A program made the position numbers and the translations under genes. The notes beneath the pieces were generated by a model. The model was not told the DNA's origin. It did not search any database and saw nothing but the letters and a program-made list of their open reading frames with translations. Below, piece after piece: positions 22,305 to 32,367 of a stretch of DNA of 64,000 bases. Origin of the DNA: Harmothoe impar (taxonomy: Eukaryota; Annelida; Polychaeta; Phyllodocida; Polynoidae); NCBI GenBank assembly GCA_947462335.1, contig OX381709.1, positions 35,792,186 through 35,856,185 on the forward strand. Reading direction: 5' to 3'. Position 1 is the first letter of the stretch; every line of letters starts with the position of its first letter.

Positions 22305-22727
22305 ATGTTGGTAGGCATCACTAGCTATTCTTCTGTCGTTAGACGTTTATGTGATGTGAATAATGGGATGAGTGACACAGAAATGTATATGTGTCAGATG
22401 GGTCTAATAGCGGGCGTTTTGTTACATAATACAGGTGTGGGTCAGTTAGACGCGCCCTGTGTGGGTCTGGTGGACATGCCCGGGTTAGTTCAGGATAGTA
22501 CCCCCGGGGTTAGTATTGATTGGCCTGATTATGTTTGTTATGAAGTGCGTGTGGAGTGTGAGAAGCGTTATCCTGACTTTGAATTATGTCCGACTGAGAC
22601 GTGTTATCATTTATTAGGAGGGGTAGCATCCCAGTTAAATGTATGTCATTATTTCAAAATGTTATTTGGTGGAGGTGTTGTGGATGAAAATGCCTTCTAT
22701 TTATTTGAAGGTGTTTATAGGAGGTGA
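22305..22727 (+). CDS. ORF D of the array unit, copy 1
   Basis: 140 codons starting with ATG immediately after the TAG of the preceding frame and ending inside the next unit (TGA of GGTGACC). It is Cys-rich (eight or so cysteines) with SIDWPDYVCYEVRVECEKRY near residue 75. The predicted protein is identical to copy 2. I do not recognise it and see no RT, integrase or tyrosine-recombinase motif. Confidence 0.4.
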   Translation: MLVGITSYSSVVRRLCDVNNGMSDTEMYMCQMGLIAGVLLHNTGVGQLDAPCVGLVDMPGLVQDSTPGVSIDWPDYVCYEVRVECEKRYPDFELCPTETCYHLLGGVASQLNVCHYFKMLFGGGVVDENAFYLFEGVYRR

Positions 22728-23287
22728 CCGGTGCAGTAGGAGGCGTGCCCCGGGGCGGGGGCCCGCCCAGGCGACAGTCGGAGCCAGCGGGGCAGCATAC
22801 GTCGAGCAGGACGTCCCGTTTCATAGCTCACGGTGATGATTATCTCAAGGACAAAGAGATCAATAGACTTTTATCTTTGGCGGAGAAGTCGGAGGCTCAT
22901 GTCCGAAAATTGGAGCAAGATCTCAGGAGGTTGACCTTGGGGCAGAGCAGTCGGCGCCGGCATGAGGTTCCGAGGCAGGAGAGAGGGGAGGAACCAGGTA
23001 CACGCCACAATGACTCTTTTTCTATCTCAGACAATGATTCTGTTTTCGTTGAACATACTCGAAAAAGATGTGGTGAGCAGGTGGTTTCGAAAAAAACTTT
23101 TTGTATTGATGATTATATGCCTCAAGAGAAGAAGGGAAAACCTATACGGTTTGCTGAGTTGATCTATTACAGTTTGTCACAAGTCATTGATTACATTGAC
23201 TGGGGGGTCGATACCCGTGCATATAAAGTTTCTTATGGCAAAAGAGGCAGCGGGCATTTACAAGTCAGACAAGCTGGTGATTTATGA
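22724..23287 (+). pseudogene. Gag-like middle part, array copy 2
   Basis: 187 codons equivalent to residues about 152-311 of the first copy plus a tail. It has no ATG near its start, because the unit boundary removed the N-terminal part, so it is unlikely to be expressed alone. The TGA that ends copy 1 is TGG here, so the frame runs on about 28 codons into sequence that makes better sense in the +1 frame. Confidence 0.6.
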
Positions 23288-23672
23288 CAGAGTGGTAAGG
23301 GCACATGCGAATACATGGGGCATGCATGTGTTTAGTGTAAGGGACCCCGATCTAGTGGGGGAGTATATTGCCCATGACGCCCTCAGAGTGGTGCCCGGTG
23401 CAGGACCAGGAAGGGGTCGGGGCAGAGGTAGAGGGGGCGGCTTTGGAGGTTTTGGTGGGTTTGGTGCTGTGGGTAGAGGCTACAGTGAGAGGCGGCCGGA
23501 CCAGCAGCTGTGTTATGCACACAACTTCTGGAATGAAGGGTGTCGTTATGGGATGAGGTGCTTCAAAACCCATGCCTGCTTCTTATGTTATGCTATAGAC
23601 CACAAGGCACCTGTGTGTCCGGCAACGGTCAACGGTGACTTGGTGGGGTTTGCTTCTAACCTGGGCAGGTAG
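23187..23672 (+). pseudogene. Gag-like C-terminal part with CCCH + CCHC, copy 2
   Basis: The best-preserved C-terminal half. After the helical segment KLVIYDRVVRAHANTWG and an RG/GF-rich tract come two zinc motifs: C-x9-C-x5-C-x3-H, then C-x2-C-x4-H-x4-C (CFLCYAIDHKAPVC). The second is a retroviral-type zinc knuckle as in gag proteins of many retroelements. The pairing of CCCH and CCHC motifs supports a nucleic-acid-binding gag. The first ATG lies upstream of the frame change and may not be the true start. Confidence 0.7.
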
Positions 23673-23681
23673 GGGGGTGGT

Positions 23682-23906
23682 ATGGTAGCAAGGGGCCCAG
23701 CTGGGTCGTTAGTACCAGGTCATGTAAGGGAGGTAGAGCTGAGTATGCTAATTAACATGATGATTACTCACCATGTTGTTAGTATGGATATGTTGTGGGG
23801 ATTGAGTGTGTGTATGTCTATGATATATATGGGTTTAGTGATTGGAGTAGCTTTATACATGTGTGCTAGAGGAATGGATGTATACGGGGGGAATGATATA
23901 GCATAG
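23682..23906 (+). CDS. Small ORF C of the array unit, copy 2
   Basis: Predicted protein identical to 22080-22304. It lies in the same frame as the gag C-terminal part, separated from it by a single TAG at 23670-23672, and is followed by another TAG and the next frame. Confidence 0.35.
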   Translation: MVARGPAGSLVPGHVREVELSMLINMMITHHVVSMDMLWGLSVCMSMIYMGLVIGVALYMCARGMDVYGGNDIA

Positions 23907-24329
23907 ATGTTGGTAGGCATCACTAGCTATTCTTCTGTCGTTAGACGTTTATGTGATGTGAATAATGGGATGAGTGACACAGAAATGTATATGTGTCAGA
24001 TGGGTCTAATAGCGGGCGTTTTGTTACATAATACAGGTGTGGGTCAGTTAGACGCGCCCTGTGTGGGTCTGGTGGACATGCCCGGGTTAGTTCAGGATAG
24101 TACCCCCGGGGTTAGTATTGATTGGCCTGATTATGTTTGTTATGAAGTGCGTGTGGAGTGTGAGAAGCGTTATCCTGACTTTGAATTATGTCCGACTGAG
24201 ACGTGTTATCATTTATTAGGAGGGGTAGCATCCCAGTTAAATGTATGTCATTATTTCAAAATGTTATTTGGTGGAGGTGTTGTGGATGAAAATGCCTTCT
24301 ATTTATTTGAAGGTGTTTATAGGAGGTGA
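23907..24329 (+). CDS. ORF D of the array unit, copy 2
   Basis: Identical in protein sequence to 22305-22727. It shares the frame of the gag C-terminal part and ORF C, so in this copy 23187-24329 is one frame interrupted only by two TAG codons. Function unknown. Confidence 0.4.
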   Translation: MLVGITSYSSVVRRLCDVNNGMSDTEMYMCQMGLIAGVLLHNTGVGQLDAPCVGLVDMPGLVQDSTPGVSIDWPDYVCYEVRVECEKRYPDFELCPTETCYHLLGGVASQLNVCHYFKMLFGGGVVDENAFYLFEGVYRR

Positions 24330-24889
24330 CCGGTGCAGTAGGAGGCGTGCCCCGGGGCGGGGGCCCGCCCAGGCGACAGTCGGAGCCAGCGGGGCAGCAT
24401 ACGTCGAGCAGGACGTCCCGTTTCATAGCTCACGGTGATGATTATCTCAAGGACAAAGAGATCAATAGACTTTTATCTTTGGCGGAGAAGTCGGAGGCTC
24501 ATATCCGAAAATTGGAGCAAGATCTCAGGAGGTTGACCTTGGGGCAGAGCAGTCGGCGCCGGCATGAGGTTCCGAGGCAGGAGAGAGGGGAGGAACCAGG
24601 TACACACCACAATGACTCTTTTTCTATCTCAGACAATGATTCTGTTTTCGTTGAACGTACTCGAAAAAGATGTGGTGAGCAGGTGGTTCCGAAAAAAACT
24701 TTTTGTATTGATGATTATATGCCTCAAGAGAAGAAGGGAAAACCTATACGGTTTGCTGAGTTGATCTATTACAGTTTGTCACAAGTCATTGATTACATTG
24801 ACTGGGGGGTCGATACCCGTGCATATAAAGTTTCTTATGGCAAAAGAGGCAGCGGGCATTTACAAGTCAGACAAGCTGGTGATTTATGA
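24326..24889 (+). pseudogene. Gag-like middle part, array copy 3
   Basis: Equivalent to 22724-23287 with a few substitutions (for example Val to Ile in the helical region and Ser to Pro before KKTFC). It has the same lack of an N-terminus and the same frame break at the G-run near 24810. Confidence 0.6.
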
Positions 24890-25394
24890 CAGAGTGGTAA
24901 GGGCACATGCGAATACATGGGGCATGCATGTGTTTGGTGTAAGGGACCCTGATCTAGTGGGGGAGTATATTGCCCATGACGCCCTCAGAGTGGTGCCCGG
25001 TGCAGGACCAGGAAGGGGTCGGGGCAGAGGTAGAGGGGGCGGCTTTGGAGGTTTTGGTGGGTTTGGTGCTGTGGGTAGAGGCTACAGTGAGAGGCGGCCG
25101 GACCCGCAGCTGTGTTATGCACACAACTTCTGGAATGAAGGGTGTCGTTATGGGATGAGGTGCTTCAAAACCCATGCCTGCTTCTTATGTTATGCTATAG
25201 ACCACAAGGCACCTGTGTGTCCTATGTACCATATAAGTACATATAAGGGATCTCCCATTCAAACATATCATTATAGCTATAGCTGCACTGCCTACTACAT
25301 GGCTGCTAATACAAGCTCTACTCAACCAGCACTGGCAGGTACCAATATAGCGCACACCACGTGCCCCCATCCATGTAAAAGTTACCGCACATAG
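24789..25394 (+). pseudogene. Gag-like C-terminal part, copy 3, foreign tail
   Basis: Keeps the RG-rich tract and both zinc motifs, ending CYAIDHKAPVCP. The repeat unit breaks off at 25222, and about 57 unrelated codons (MYHISTYKGSPIQTYHYSYS and on) complete the frame. These are encoded by non-repeat sequence and are probably not a functional domain. Confidence 0.6.
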
Positions 25395-25760
25395 GTGGAA
25401 GGCTATAGAGCAATTATGCTGCAGAAGTCAAGGCAAGGACTATGTGTGGCTCAGCACCGCCCCCCCCCCCCCCACTCCTCTCAATTGTACTTTAGGAGCC
25501 ACCGGGGCTCAGCGACACAAGTTGAACTTTATATTTATGGATACAATGTCCAGAATATGGACTTGTACATCCCCCTCCCCACCGGCAATAAATGACTTGG
25601 CCCTAAGAGTGTAGTGGTCAGCAGGAAGAAACGTGTGATTGCTATTGAGTATGCAGCAGGGTGTGACGGGCAATAGGGGCAGAGCTCTAGGTACACGTTC
25701 GAATTTCCACTGCTCTCAGACAGCCTCTAGTACGGGGGAACAGAGAGAGCATACGCTACT

Positions 25761-25985
25761 GTGGCAAGCCATTTGTTCACCTTCTATATCAAAGTTTAAA
25801 ACTCTGATATCAGAGTTTAAAACTTTGATATCAGAGTTTAAAACTTTGATATCAGAGTTTAAAACTTTGATATCATACTTTAAAAACTCTGATAGCAGAC
25901 ATTTAAACTTTAATATCGGAAATTAAAATGTTGATATTGGAGTGATAAACTCTGATATCAGAGTTGGTGAACATATTGCTTGCCA
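25761..25985. repeat. GATATCAGAGTT minisatellite with inverted ends
   Basis: Left end TGGCAAGCCATTTGTTCACC and right end GGTGAACATATTGCTTGCCA are inverted copies. They bound about eight units of AAAACTTTGATATCAGAGTT. The left end is shared with the array at 3209-3600. This looks like a small mobile element whose core is a tandem repeat. Confidence 0.8.
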
Positions 25986-26069
25986 TACACCCCCGCCATA
26001 CACGTTGGCTTACTACTGCTCCTACGTCACAAGGCCGACCATCGCAGGCTTACAAGGCTGCCATGTGGT

Positions 26070-26131
26070 TGGGTAGCTGTACCATGCTATCATACTGAAG
26101 TGGGTAGCTGTACCATGCTATCATACTGAAG
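26070..26131. repeat. 31 bp perfect tandem duplication
   Basis: TGGGTAGCTGTACCATGCTA plus 11 further bases occurs twice in direct succession. Confidence 0.95.
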
Positions 26132-29100
26132 TCCCTTTTATTTATTATTTATGCAATTTTCAGTGTAATGATGCATCATACATGTATTAGAGGGTACCGA
26201 TTATCTCAGGAATGCAACACCCACCTTTAAATTAATTACAATGTGTTAATGTGACTAAATCTGGGTGAGATATGGTTCATATACCATACAAAATATGACC
26301 CAGGTGGTGTCAATGTTGTGTATTATAATGACCCTTGTCCTCTCTGTAACAGGGATCCAGGTCACTGCCTACTTTGCATAACCCTACCTGTAGTGACCTG
26401 TGGGCGGGTTATAGTATGTGTCAATCAAAAACATAGGCTGAAAGTTTGATGCAAGCCAACGTATACACGGAGGCTTTAAACCCATATTATTAGACATATA
26501 CTACTGGTGTCCCAGAGGTATCAAATTGCCTTCATCCCTCAAAACGGATACACTGGTCTCAAAGGCCAATCTGCTTACAGATATCAATGTGACTTTCTTC
26601 CTCAAAACATTTATATTGCCAATATGTCCTCTATCTCCTTTTGTTCCTTGAAACCTATATGTAATACTGATCTTAATCTTCCTCTAAATATGTCAACTTG
26701 CCTTTATCCCTCAAAAACATTGTTAATCTGGGGTAAACATGGGACAGATAAGAAATTTCAAAGTTTCTTTAATCCAACTTTTTTTTCTGCATATGATTAT
26801 CAAATATTTGGTAAATCACAAATTCAAAACGAATTCATGACACTTTGCCAACTTTACTGCGGTTTGCCAGAACTACCTCTCTTTATCATTAAATTCGCTG
26901 TATCATAACTTTATCAGGTGTTCTTCCAAATACATCAACCCTTAGATGTTTGAATCGAACCACTGCTCACAGCAACAACATGCCATTACTGTTGCGTTTG
27001 CTTAAGGTTACTACATACAATCTCAAATAACCAAAGAAATCCCTTGAAAATCGCTCTACATCTTCCTATATATAAATAGGACATAAAAAAGAAGAAAGGT
27101 GGGACATTTCCGAGACGCCATTTGAATATAACATAAGGCATCAAGATGTTTTTCATGACTGTAAATTGCTTTAATTAGGTAATTAAGGATATTTCTCAGG
27201 ATCCTATATGTAATTAGCACATTGTATCTCACTAGGGTTAAAACTATTTAGTTAGATATTGGGGGCTTGCTTGAAAATTGCAAGATATTCCCTTCATTAA
27301 AAAGAATCATACCACATATTCTTCACCAAAGTCTGTCAGAACATACTGAACAAGAATCACCTGACAAGCTACCTCATTATCAGTAATTCCATTTAATGAT
27401 AAGACGAAGAGATATCCACAGTAAAATCAGGGCGGCAAAATACTCACCACCGCAGCGCCCCCTACGGGACGCTACTTAACTATTAATATTATTAAAATCC
27501 GCCATCTTTAATTTCTCGTCCATGGCCCACACACTCGGCTAGGACTCATATAAATATTTTTTCCCACCCACCCACAACCATTGTCTTATAAATCCACTTT
27601 AGCTTTATCCCATAAAAATGGACTCACTCAAGGACTACCAAATATCGTTCATGACAATCTGTCTATTTCATGTACTTATTTAATTTGTGTCATTTCAAAT
27701 ACATAAACCCTAATGTTAAAAAGGGAAACATTCATTTTATTCATATACCGTATAAAGCAAATGTAACTGTTCGTCATATTTTTAAAATGTTTATTAAAAA
27801 TACCATACTATGAATCATAGGTCTTCTTCGGTTATTAGCTGAAATTCCACTGGTAGCCATCAGATCCTACATATATCTCTGATGAGTGCTCACATACACT
27901 TGCTCAGTTAGCTTAGTAAATAGCATGGCTGCCTTTTGATCCCAAGGTTGGAAGTTCAAGGTTCTCTTGGAGAAAACTGAAAATGTTTTCCAGACTAGAC
28001 ATGGTACGCACTACTGACTATAACAGTAGCAGTCCTCACAGGCACTTGTCTAGTGAGCTCAGTCAGTAGCAAGTGGAAAAATAATGCAATGGTTGTATGC
28101 CTGCACTAGTGAAAGGATGCCTGTATAGGGGTCAGACCCCAGATAAATGTACTAAGTTCTGTTCTTTTTGGGTTTTTCACTTTCCAACAACTGTAGAATA
28201 AAGATGCCTGACAATTTTTGTTTAGGTAAGAAAAAAGTCCATAAGCTTTCAGGAAAATAAGGTTTTTGGGGTGTCGGATGAAAATTTCTTGTTTTGTGGC
28301 CCTTCAAAGTTGAAAAATACCCCAAAAACGGGATTCCAGCCTCGTTTTTATTTTTTCTTATGTCCACCCTGTCCTCTTAGAGCACCATAGCCCTCCCCAA
28401 ATTCGATTTTCCATAAGGTATATGTGTTACCCAAAATATCAACGAGTTTTTACACAGACATTTTAAGGCAATTTTCCTCAAAGGCCCTCGTTCTATTAAA
28501 GGGCACTTGTGTAATGCCAAACATATCTATTTTAAACGCCCCCTACAATATTACTAAAAGACACCACAGTTTTCTAACTACCATCCTTATGAGGGGCCAC
28601 ACCCCCTTTCCATTGTCTCTGATCGCTAAAGGTAGCTTTGTAAGGACTTAAATATGTTTGATATTTCACATCATTTTGCATCATAATTCAAATAATATAT
28701 CATTTTTTAATATATTGTACATTAAGTGGGAGGGTATATTGGTCAATATTGATCAGTGGTTAGAGGCTCATTTATCCTATCTGTATTGGGACTAAGACTT
28801 TTGACCTGTACATGTAATGCCAAACAGATATACATGTATAGACAAAAGCCTTAATATATTATATTTTTGATAAATTTCTATTCAACATAGTACCCAAGGC
28901 TCCCCTTCACCATTTTTGTGACTGGGAATGGTTATTTTGCCACCTATTGACGGTTTTCCAAAAAATATCTGTGCGGCATTACATATGTTTGGCATTACAG
29001 ACTCAAACTGTGTTTTGGCTCCAGAATGGTTAACATCCAGTGTACCTACAAAATTCCTGGTCAGGGTGTTGACCACACAGCTCCTCTAATACAATAACCC

Positions 29101-30021
29101 AAAAATTGCCAAATTCCAGCATATTTTTTATGTGTGGTGGTGAAAATCAATTTCTGTTGGGCATTACATTTTTTTCATTTTGTAAAAAAAAAAGGAACTT
29201 CCACTCGCTCAATCATCTTCATATTTTAACACAACATGCCCCTACTTGTATCATCCCAAACCTTTTTTTCCCCAAAATGTCTATCTTTATTTTCATAGAC
29301 ATGTGGGGCATTATATATTTCCCCTTTGCATTGGTCTAGAATCCTTAATTTCATCATTCTCTACCTCAGAACTGTACAGTAAGGTGTCCAACCACATTGT
29401 GTATTATGATAAACCCAGTATACCATAACTCCTCGGTGATTTTCTTAGGTTGGGGGTGATTTTAGTGCTCACCTTTTACAGTGTCAACTCATCTTTATTA
29501 GTGTAGAATGGTTAATATCAAGCATGTCTTTTGATTCAAATAAGTGTAAGAGGTGTTTCCTACTTATACAGAGCCATTATAGGGGTACATAGGATGTTTG
29601 CTACTGCTGAGAGTGTTGATAAAGAATTATACCAAAAGTGTAATGGCCCACATATCTATTATTTTTTTCCACCTCATTATGCTTGGTCACCATGGGAAGA
29701 TAGTTCTATGTGAAGGCAAAACAATATATATGCCTGAAAGCATATATGTTTAGTGATAAACAGAGCATTTTTGGGGATATCAGAGTAAAGTTGGGGACAG
29801 TAGCTGTAATTTCCAAAAATCTCCAGAAATCTTTGAACTTCAATGTCAGACAACACAATAAGTTGAGATATTTTTCGAATGAAAGTTTCTCATGCATGAT
29901 CATACATACTAGGGCTAACAAATAATGGAACTAGAAGTAACTGTATGGTCTGTAAGAGCTGTAGTGACAATTTTAGTGTTTTGGTTGTAATGCCCCACAT
30001 ATATATACATAGCCAAAGGTG
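26132..30021. other. AT-rich sequence without recognised gene
   Basis: Nearly 3.9 kb with only short frames, none showing a domain. A weak tRNA-like stretch at 27915-27970 (TTAGCTTAGTAAATAGCATGG, then GGAAGTTCAAGGTTC) could be an old SINE head. Between 28511 and 30008 a motif of the form TAATGCC(C/A)ACATAT recurs at least seven times in both orientations. Confidence 0.4.
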
Positions 30022-30155
30022 CACGAGTTTTAGCCTCTTGACAGGGTTATTTCACGAGTTGAAGGTGGGGCCGTATTTCAAGAGGCCGTAGGCCGAGTGA
30101 AATGCGGCCCCACATTCAACAAGTGAAATAACCCTGTTAATAGGCTAAAACAAGT
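30022..30155. repeat. Foldback repeat, GAGTTTTAGCCTC ends
   Basis: CACGAGTTTTAGCCTCTTGA, AGGGTTATTTCACGAGTTGA and GTGGGGCCG on the left are mirrored on the right, ending GGCTAAAACAAGTG. The arms are about 55 bp around a short loop. Similar CGTATTTCA/AATACGGC phrases continue to about 30380. Confidence 0.8.
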
Positions 30156-30664
30156 GTTCCTTTAGGTTTATTTTTTATCTTTTTCGATTCAAATTTTATT
30201 ATTGTAGGGAGGAAGGGCCTAATTTATCTGAAATAACCTTTTCCTACACCGTTCAAATGTAAACAAACCACCATTTTGATGACGTCACAGGGCAGTGTAA
30301 TACGGCCATAGGTTATTGTACGGGGGGCGTGTAATACGGCGCTCCTTGGTTAAATCAATGGCACTGTCGTATTTCATGAAAAATAAAAACTTATACTCCC
30401 GGGTTGATAAAAAAAGACCCGCTGGGAGTTAAGCTTTCCCTTAAGTGGATACCTGAGGCCAAGATACTAGACTTTCAAGAAAAAAACAACATATTTTAGG
30501 AAAAAATGAGGTTTTGCAAAATTCTATGCTGGGATATTTAGGGACCGGATTTGGTCATATTAGGAATTCTGACCCATAGGGTCAAATGCTTCTCTTGTTA
30601 TGTGCATATTGCTAAACATCCTCTGGGCTAATATAAACATATGTGTTTAATGATATTTACATTG

Positions 30665-31608
30665 GGCCACTCAAAAAAATATTTGTTTCTCAACTCCGCG
30701 CACATCATAAAAATCATCATTTGGGGAAAACTTTTTTTAATACATTTTTGATGAAGAATAGGTGAAAAATGGAAGAATATTGCCAAATTTGGTATCAAAT
30801 TAAAGCTTACGCTGTCAGTTATCCAGTTAGCTAGGAATAACTTGCATTATAACAACTTTTGGTGATCAATAAACTTAGAATTTCCAAAATGTGAAAATGG
30901 ATCGCGAAAAGTCCAAATTGTATTTAACCCCCAAGTTTAAAAAATAATAATTAAAAAAATCATATTTTTCACTGCTTGCCCTGTAAACACAGATAAGTAG
31001 CTCAGACGTAGATCTACATTGATTTAGAATGTAAACTACGTAATTTTACAAGGTTTATGAACGTCAAAACGTGATGGTTCACATGCTAAGTCTTGGCTGC
31101 ATTGAGGCTTTGTAATACTTTTATTACCACAAATGTGGTGTTCAATCAGTTAAGCACCCTATTACATACATTACATGCAGTAATATTTATCTATTCCCAT
31201 ATAGTATGAATGTTCAGAGATATATGGCTGATTTCCCAAATATTAAATTCATGCTCATTAAGAGATCTCTACTTATAACATGGTAGATTTCCCCAGCTGT
31301 TAGATTCTCCCCATACTTGAGAGTGCTGGCATCTAGTGTGAGACCAGGGAAGTATATATAAGTTTTATCAAGAACATTACCTCATTCAAACATAAATAAA
31401 CGTCTGAATGAGGTAGAAAAACGTAAATCAAACATAAACGTCAGTTGAACGTAACTAAACCGTCACGTTTTGACGTCCACAAATCTTGCAAAAAATCGTC
31501 ACTCAAACTTATTGTTAGAAGCAAACCTGTACAAACCTCTGAGGTACGTTGGAATTACGTAGTATGTTTACAGGATGCTGATGAGAAACAACATTTTTTT
31601 GAGTGGCC
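30665..31608. mobile_element. GGCCACTCAAAAAAAT-ended inverted-repeat element
   Basis: GGCCACTCAAAAAAAT at the left and ATTTTTTTGAGTGGCC at the right are perfect inverted copies. The 944 bp between is AT-rich with no transposase. A segment with TTTGGTATCAAATTAAAGC recurs in altered form at 33470-33490 (opposite strand) and 63219-63237, where a related end GGCCAATCAAAAAAAC also occurs at 63088. Confidence 0.7.
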
Positions 31609-32010
31609 TTAGGATAGTGCAGAATACCATAATTTACTAGCCGCGCATTCTACTCGAGAAATTATGGTAGCTGCTAAAAATCTACATATAGAAAGCAGAA
31701 TTGTTTTTTCCATTATTATTTTGACTAGTGACTGGCAACATTTGGCTATTCGATAGAAAGGGAGATGTGCATGGCATCATGGGTCTTGATCTGCCCTGGA
31801 ACATCCAAGACCCGCACCTCATCTCCTCTTATATGCCTATGTTTGATTATGTTCTCAATGAATCGTGTAGAATGCAAGGTGTGCAAAGAGTAACACACAT
31901 GAATTTGCAACACACTTTGAGATTTTACACACTTATGAATTGGCAGGGGGGCAGCAGCAGTAAAGGTCTATCATGCACCAATGCTACATTCTTACAGCCA
32001 TATAGAAGCT

Positions 32011-32090
32011 GTCACAGTGGCTCAGTTGGCAAGTCTTTGGACTGAGAACCTAAAGATCCCCGGCTCGATTCCCAATGTGGCTCACTATCA
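32011..32090 (+). mobile_element. tRNA-derived SINE head
   Basis: GTCACAGTGGCTCAGTTGG (A-box region) and CCCCGGCTCGATTCCC (B box) lie about 45 bases apart, as in a tRNA-derived Pol III promoter. Cloverleaf pairing is poor and the sequence runs on without a terminator, so a SINE is more likely than a tRNA gene. Confidence 0.65.
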
Positions 32091-32230
32091 AATGGAAATG
32101 TTTATCTTCTAAGAAGGACTCATGTGCCAGCACCTAGACCAGTGTAGACAACTCAGCCACGGCACCTAACATAGTCTGTGAAGTGTAGAACAGCTATTTT
32201 AACCCCCACCTCCTCAATACCATGGCTTTG

Positions 32231-32367
32231 TACACCAACACACTTTTTAGATTCAACACACTTTTTGGCAAAAGTGTGTTGTGTGTTACAAAAAAAGTGT
32301 GTTAAAAGTGGCTTCAGAAAAGTGTGTTGAAAAGTGTGTAAACGTAACACACTGTTTTTAGAGTGTA
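32231..32367. mobile_element. TACAC-ended MITE rich in AACACAC (copy 2)
   Basis: Same family as 4983-5184. The right end CACACTGTTTTTAGAGTGTA is nearly identical, and the core repeats AAGTGTGTT/AACACACTT in both orientations. Confidence 0.75.

Larger units (their letters stand above)
21124..25222 (+). repeat. Tandem array of a 1.6 kb gag-containing unit
   Basis: Three direct copies start at GTGACCGGTGCAGT: 21124, 22724 and 24326. Units are 1600 bp and 1602 bp; the third stops after about 897 bp at GTGTGTCC (25222), where unrelated sequence begins. Copies differ by only a handful of substitutions plus a 2 bp deletion in copy 1. The junction sequence GGAGGTGACCGG is shared by the end of one unit and the start of the next, suggesting a microhomology-mediated duplication that was later repeated. 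Confidence 0.95.

Noticed and set aside
23352..23573. Minus-strand 73-codon frames in each gag unit (also 21752-21973 and 24954-25175)
   Set aside because: Antisense of the RG/GF-rich and zinc-motif coding region; conserved only because the unit is duplicated.
26507..26908. 133-codon open frame
   Set aside because: Starts with GTG, AT-rich, internally repetitive phrases (CCTCAAAAC) and no recognisable domain.
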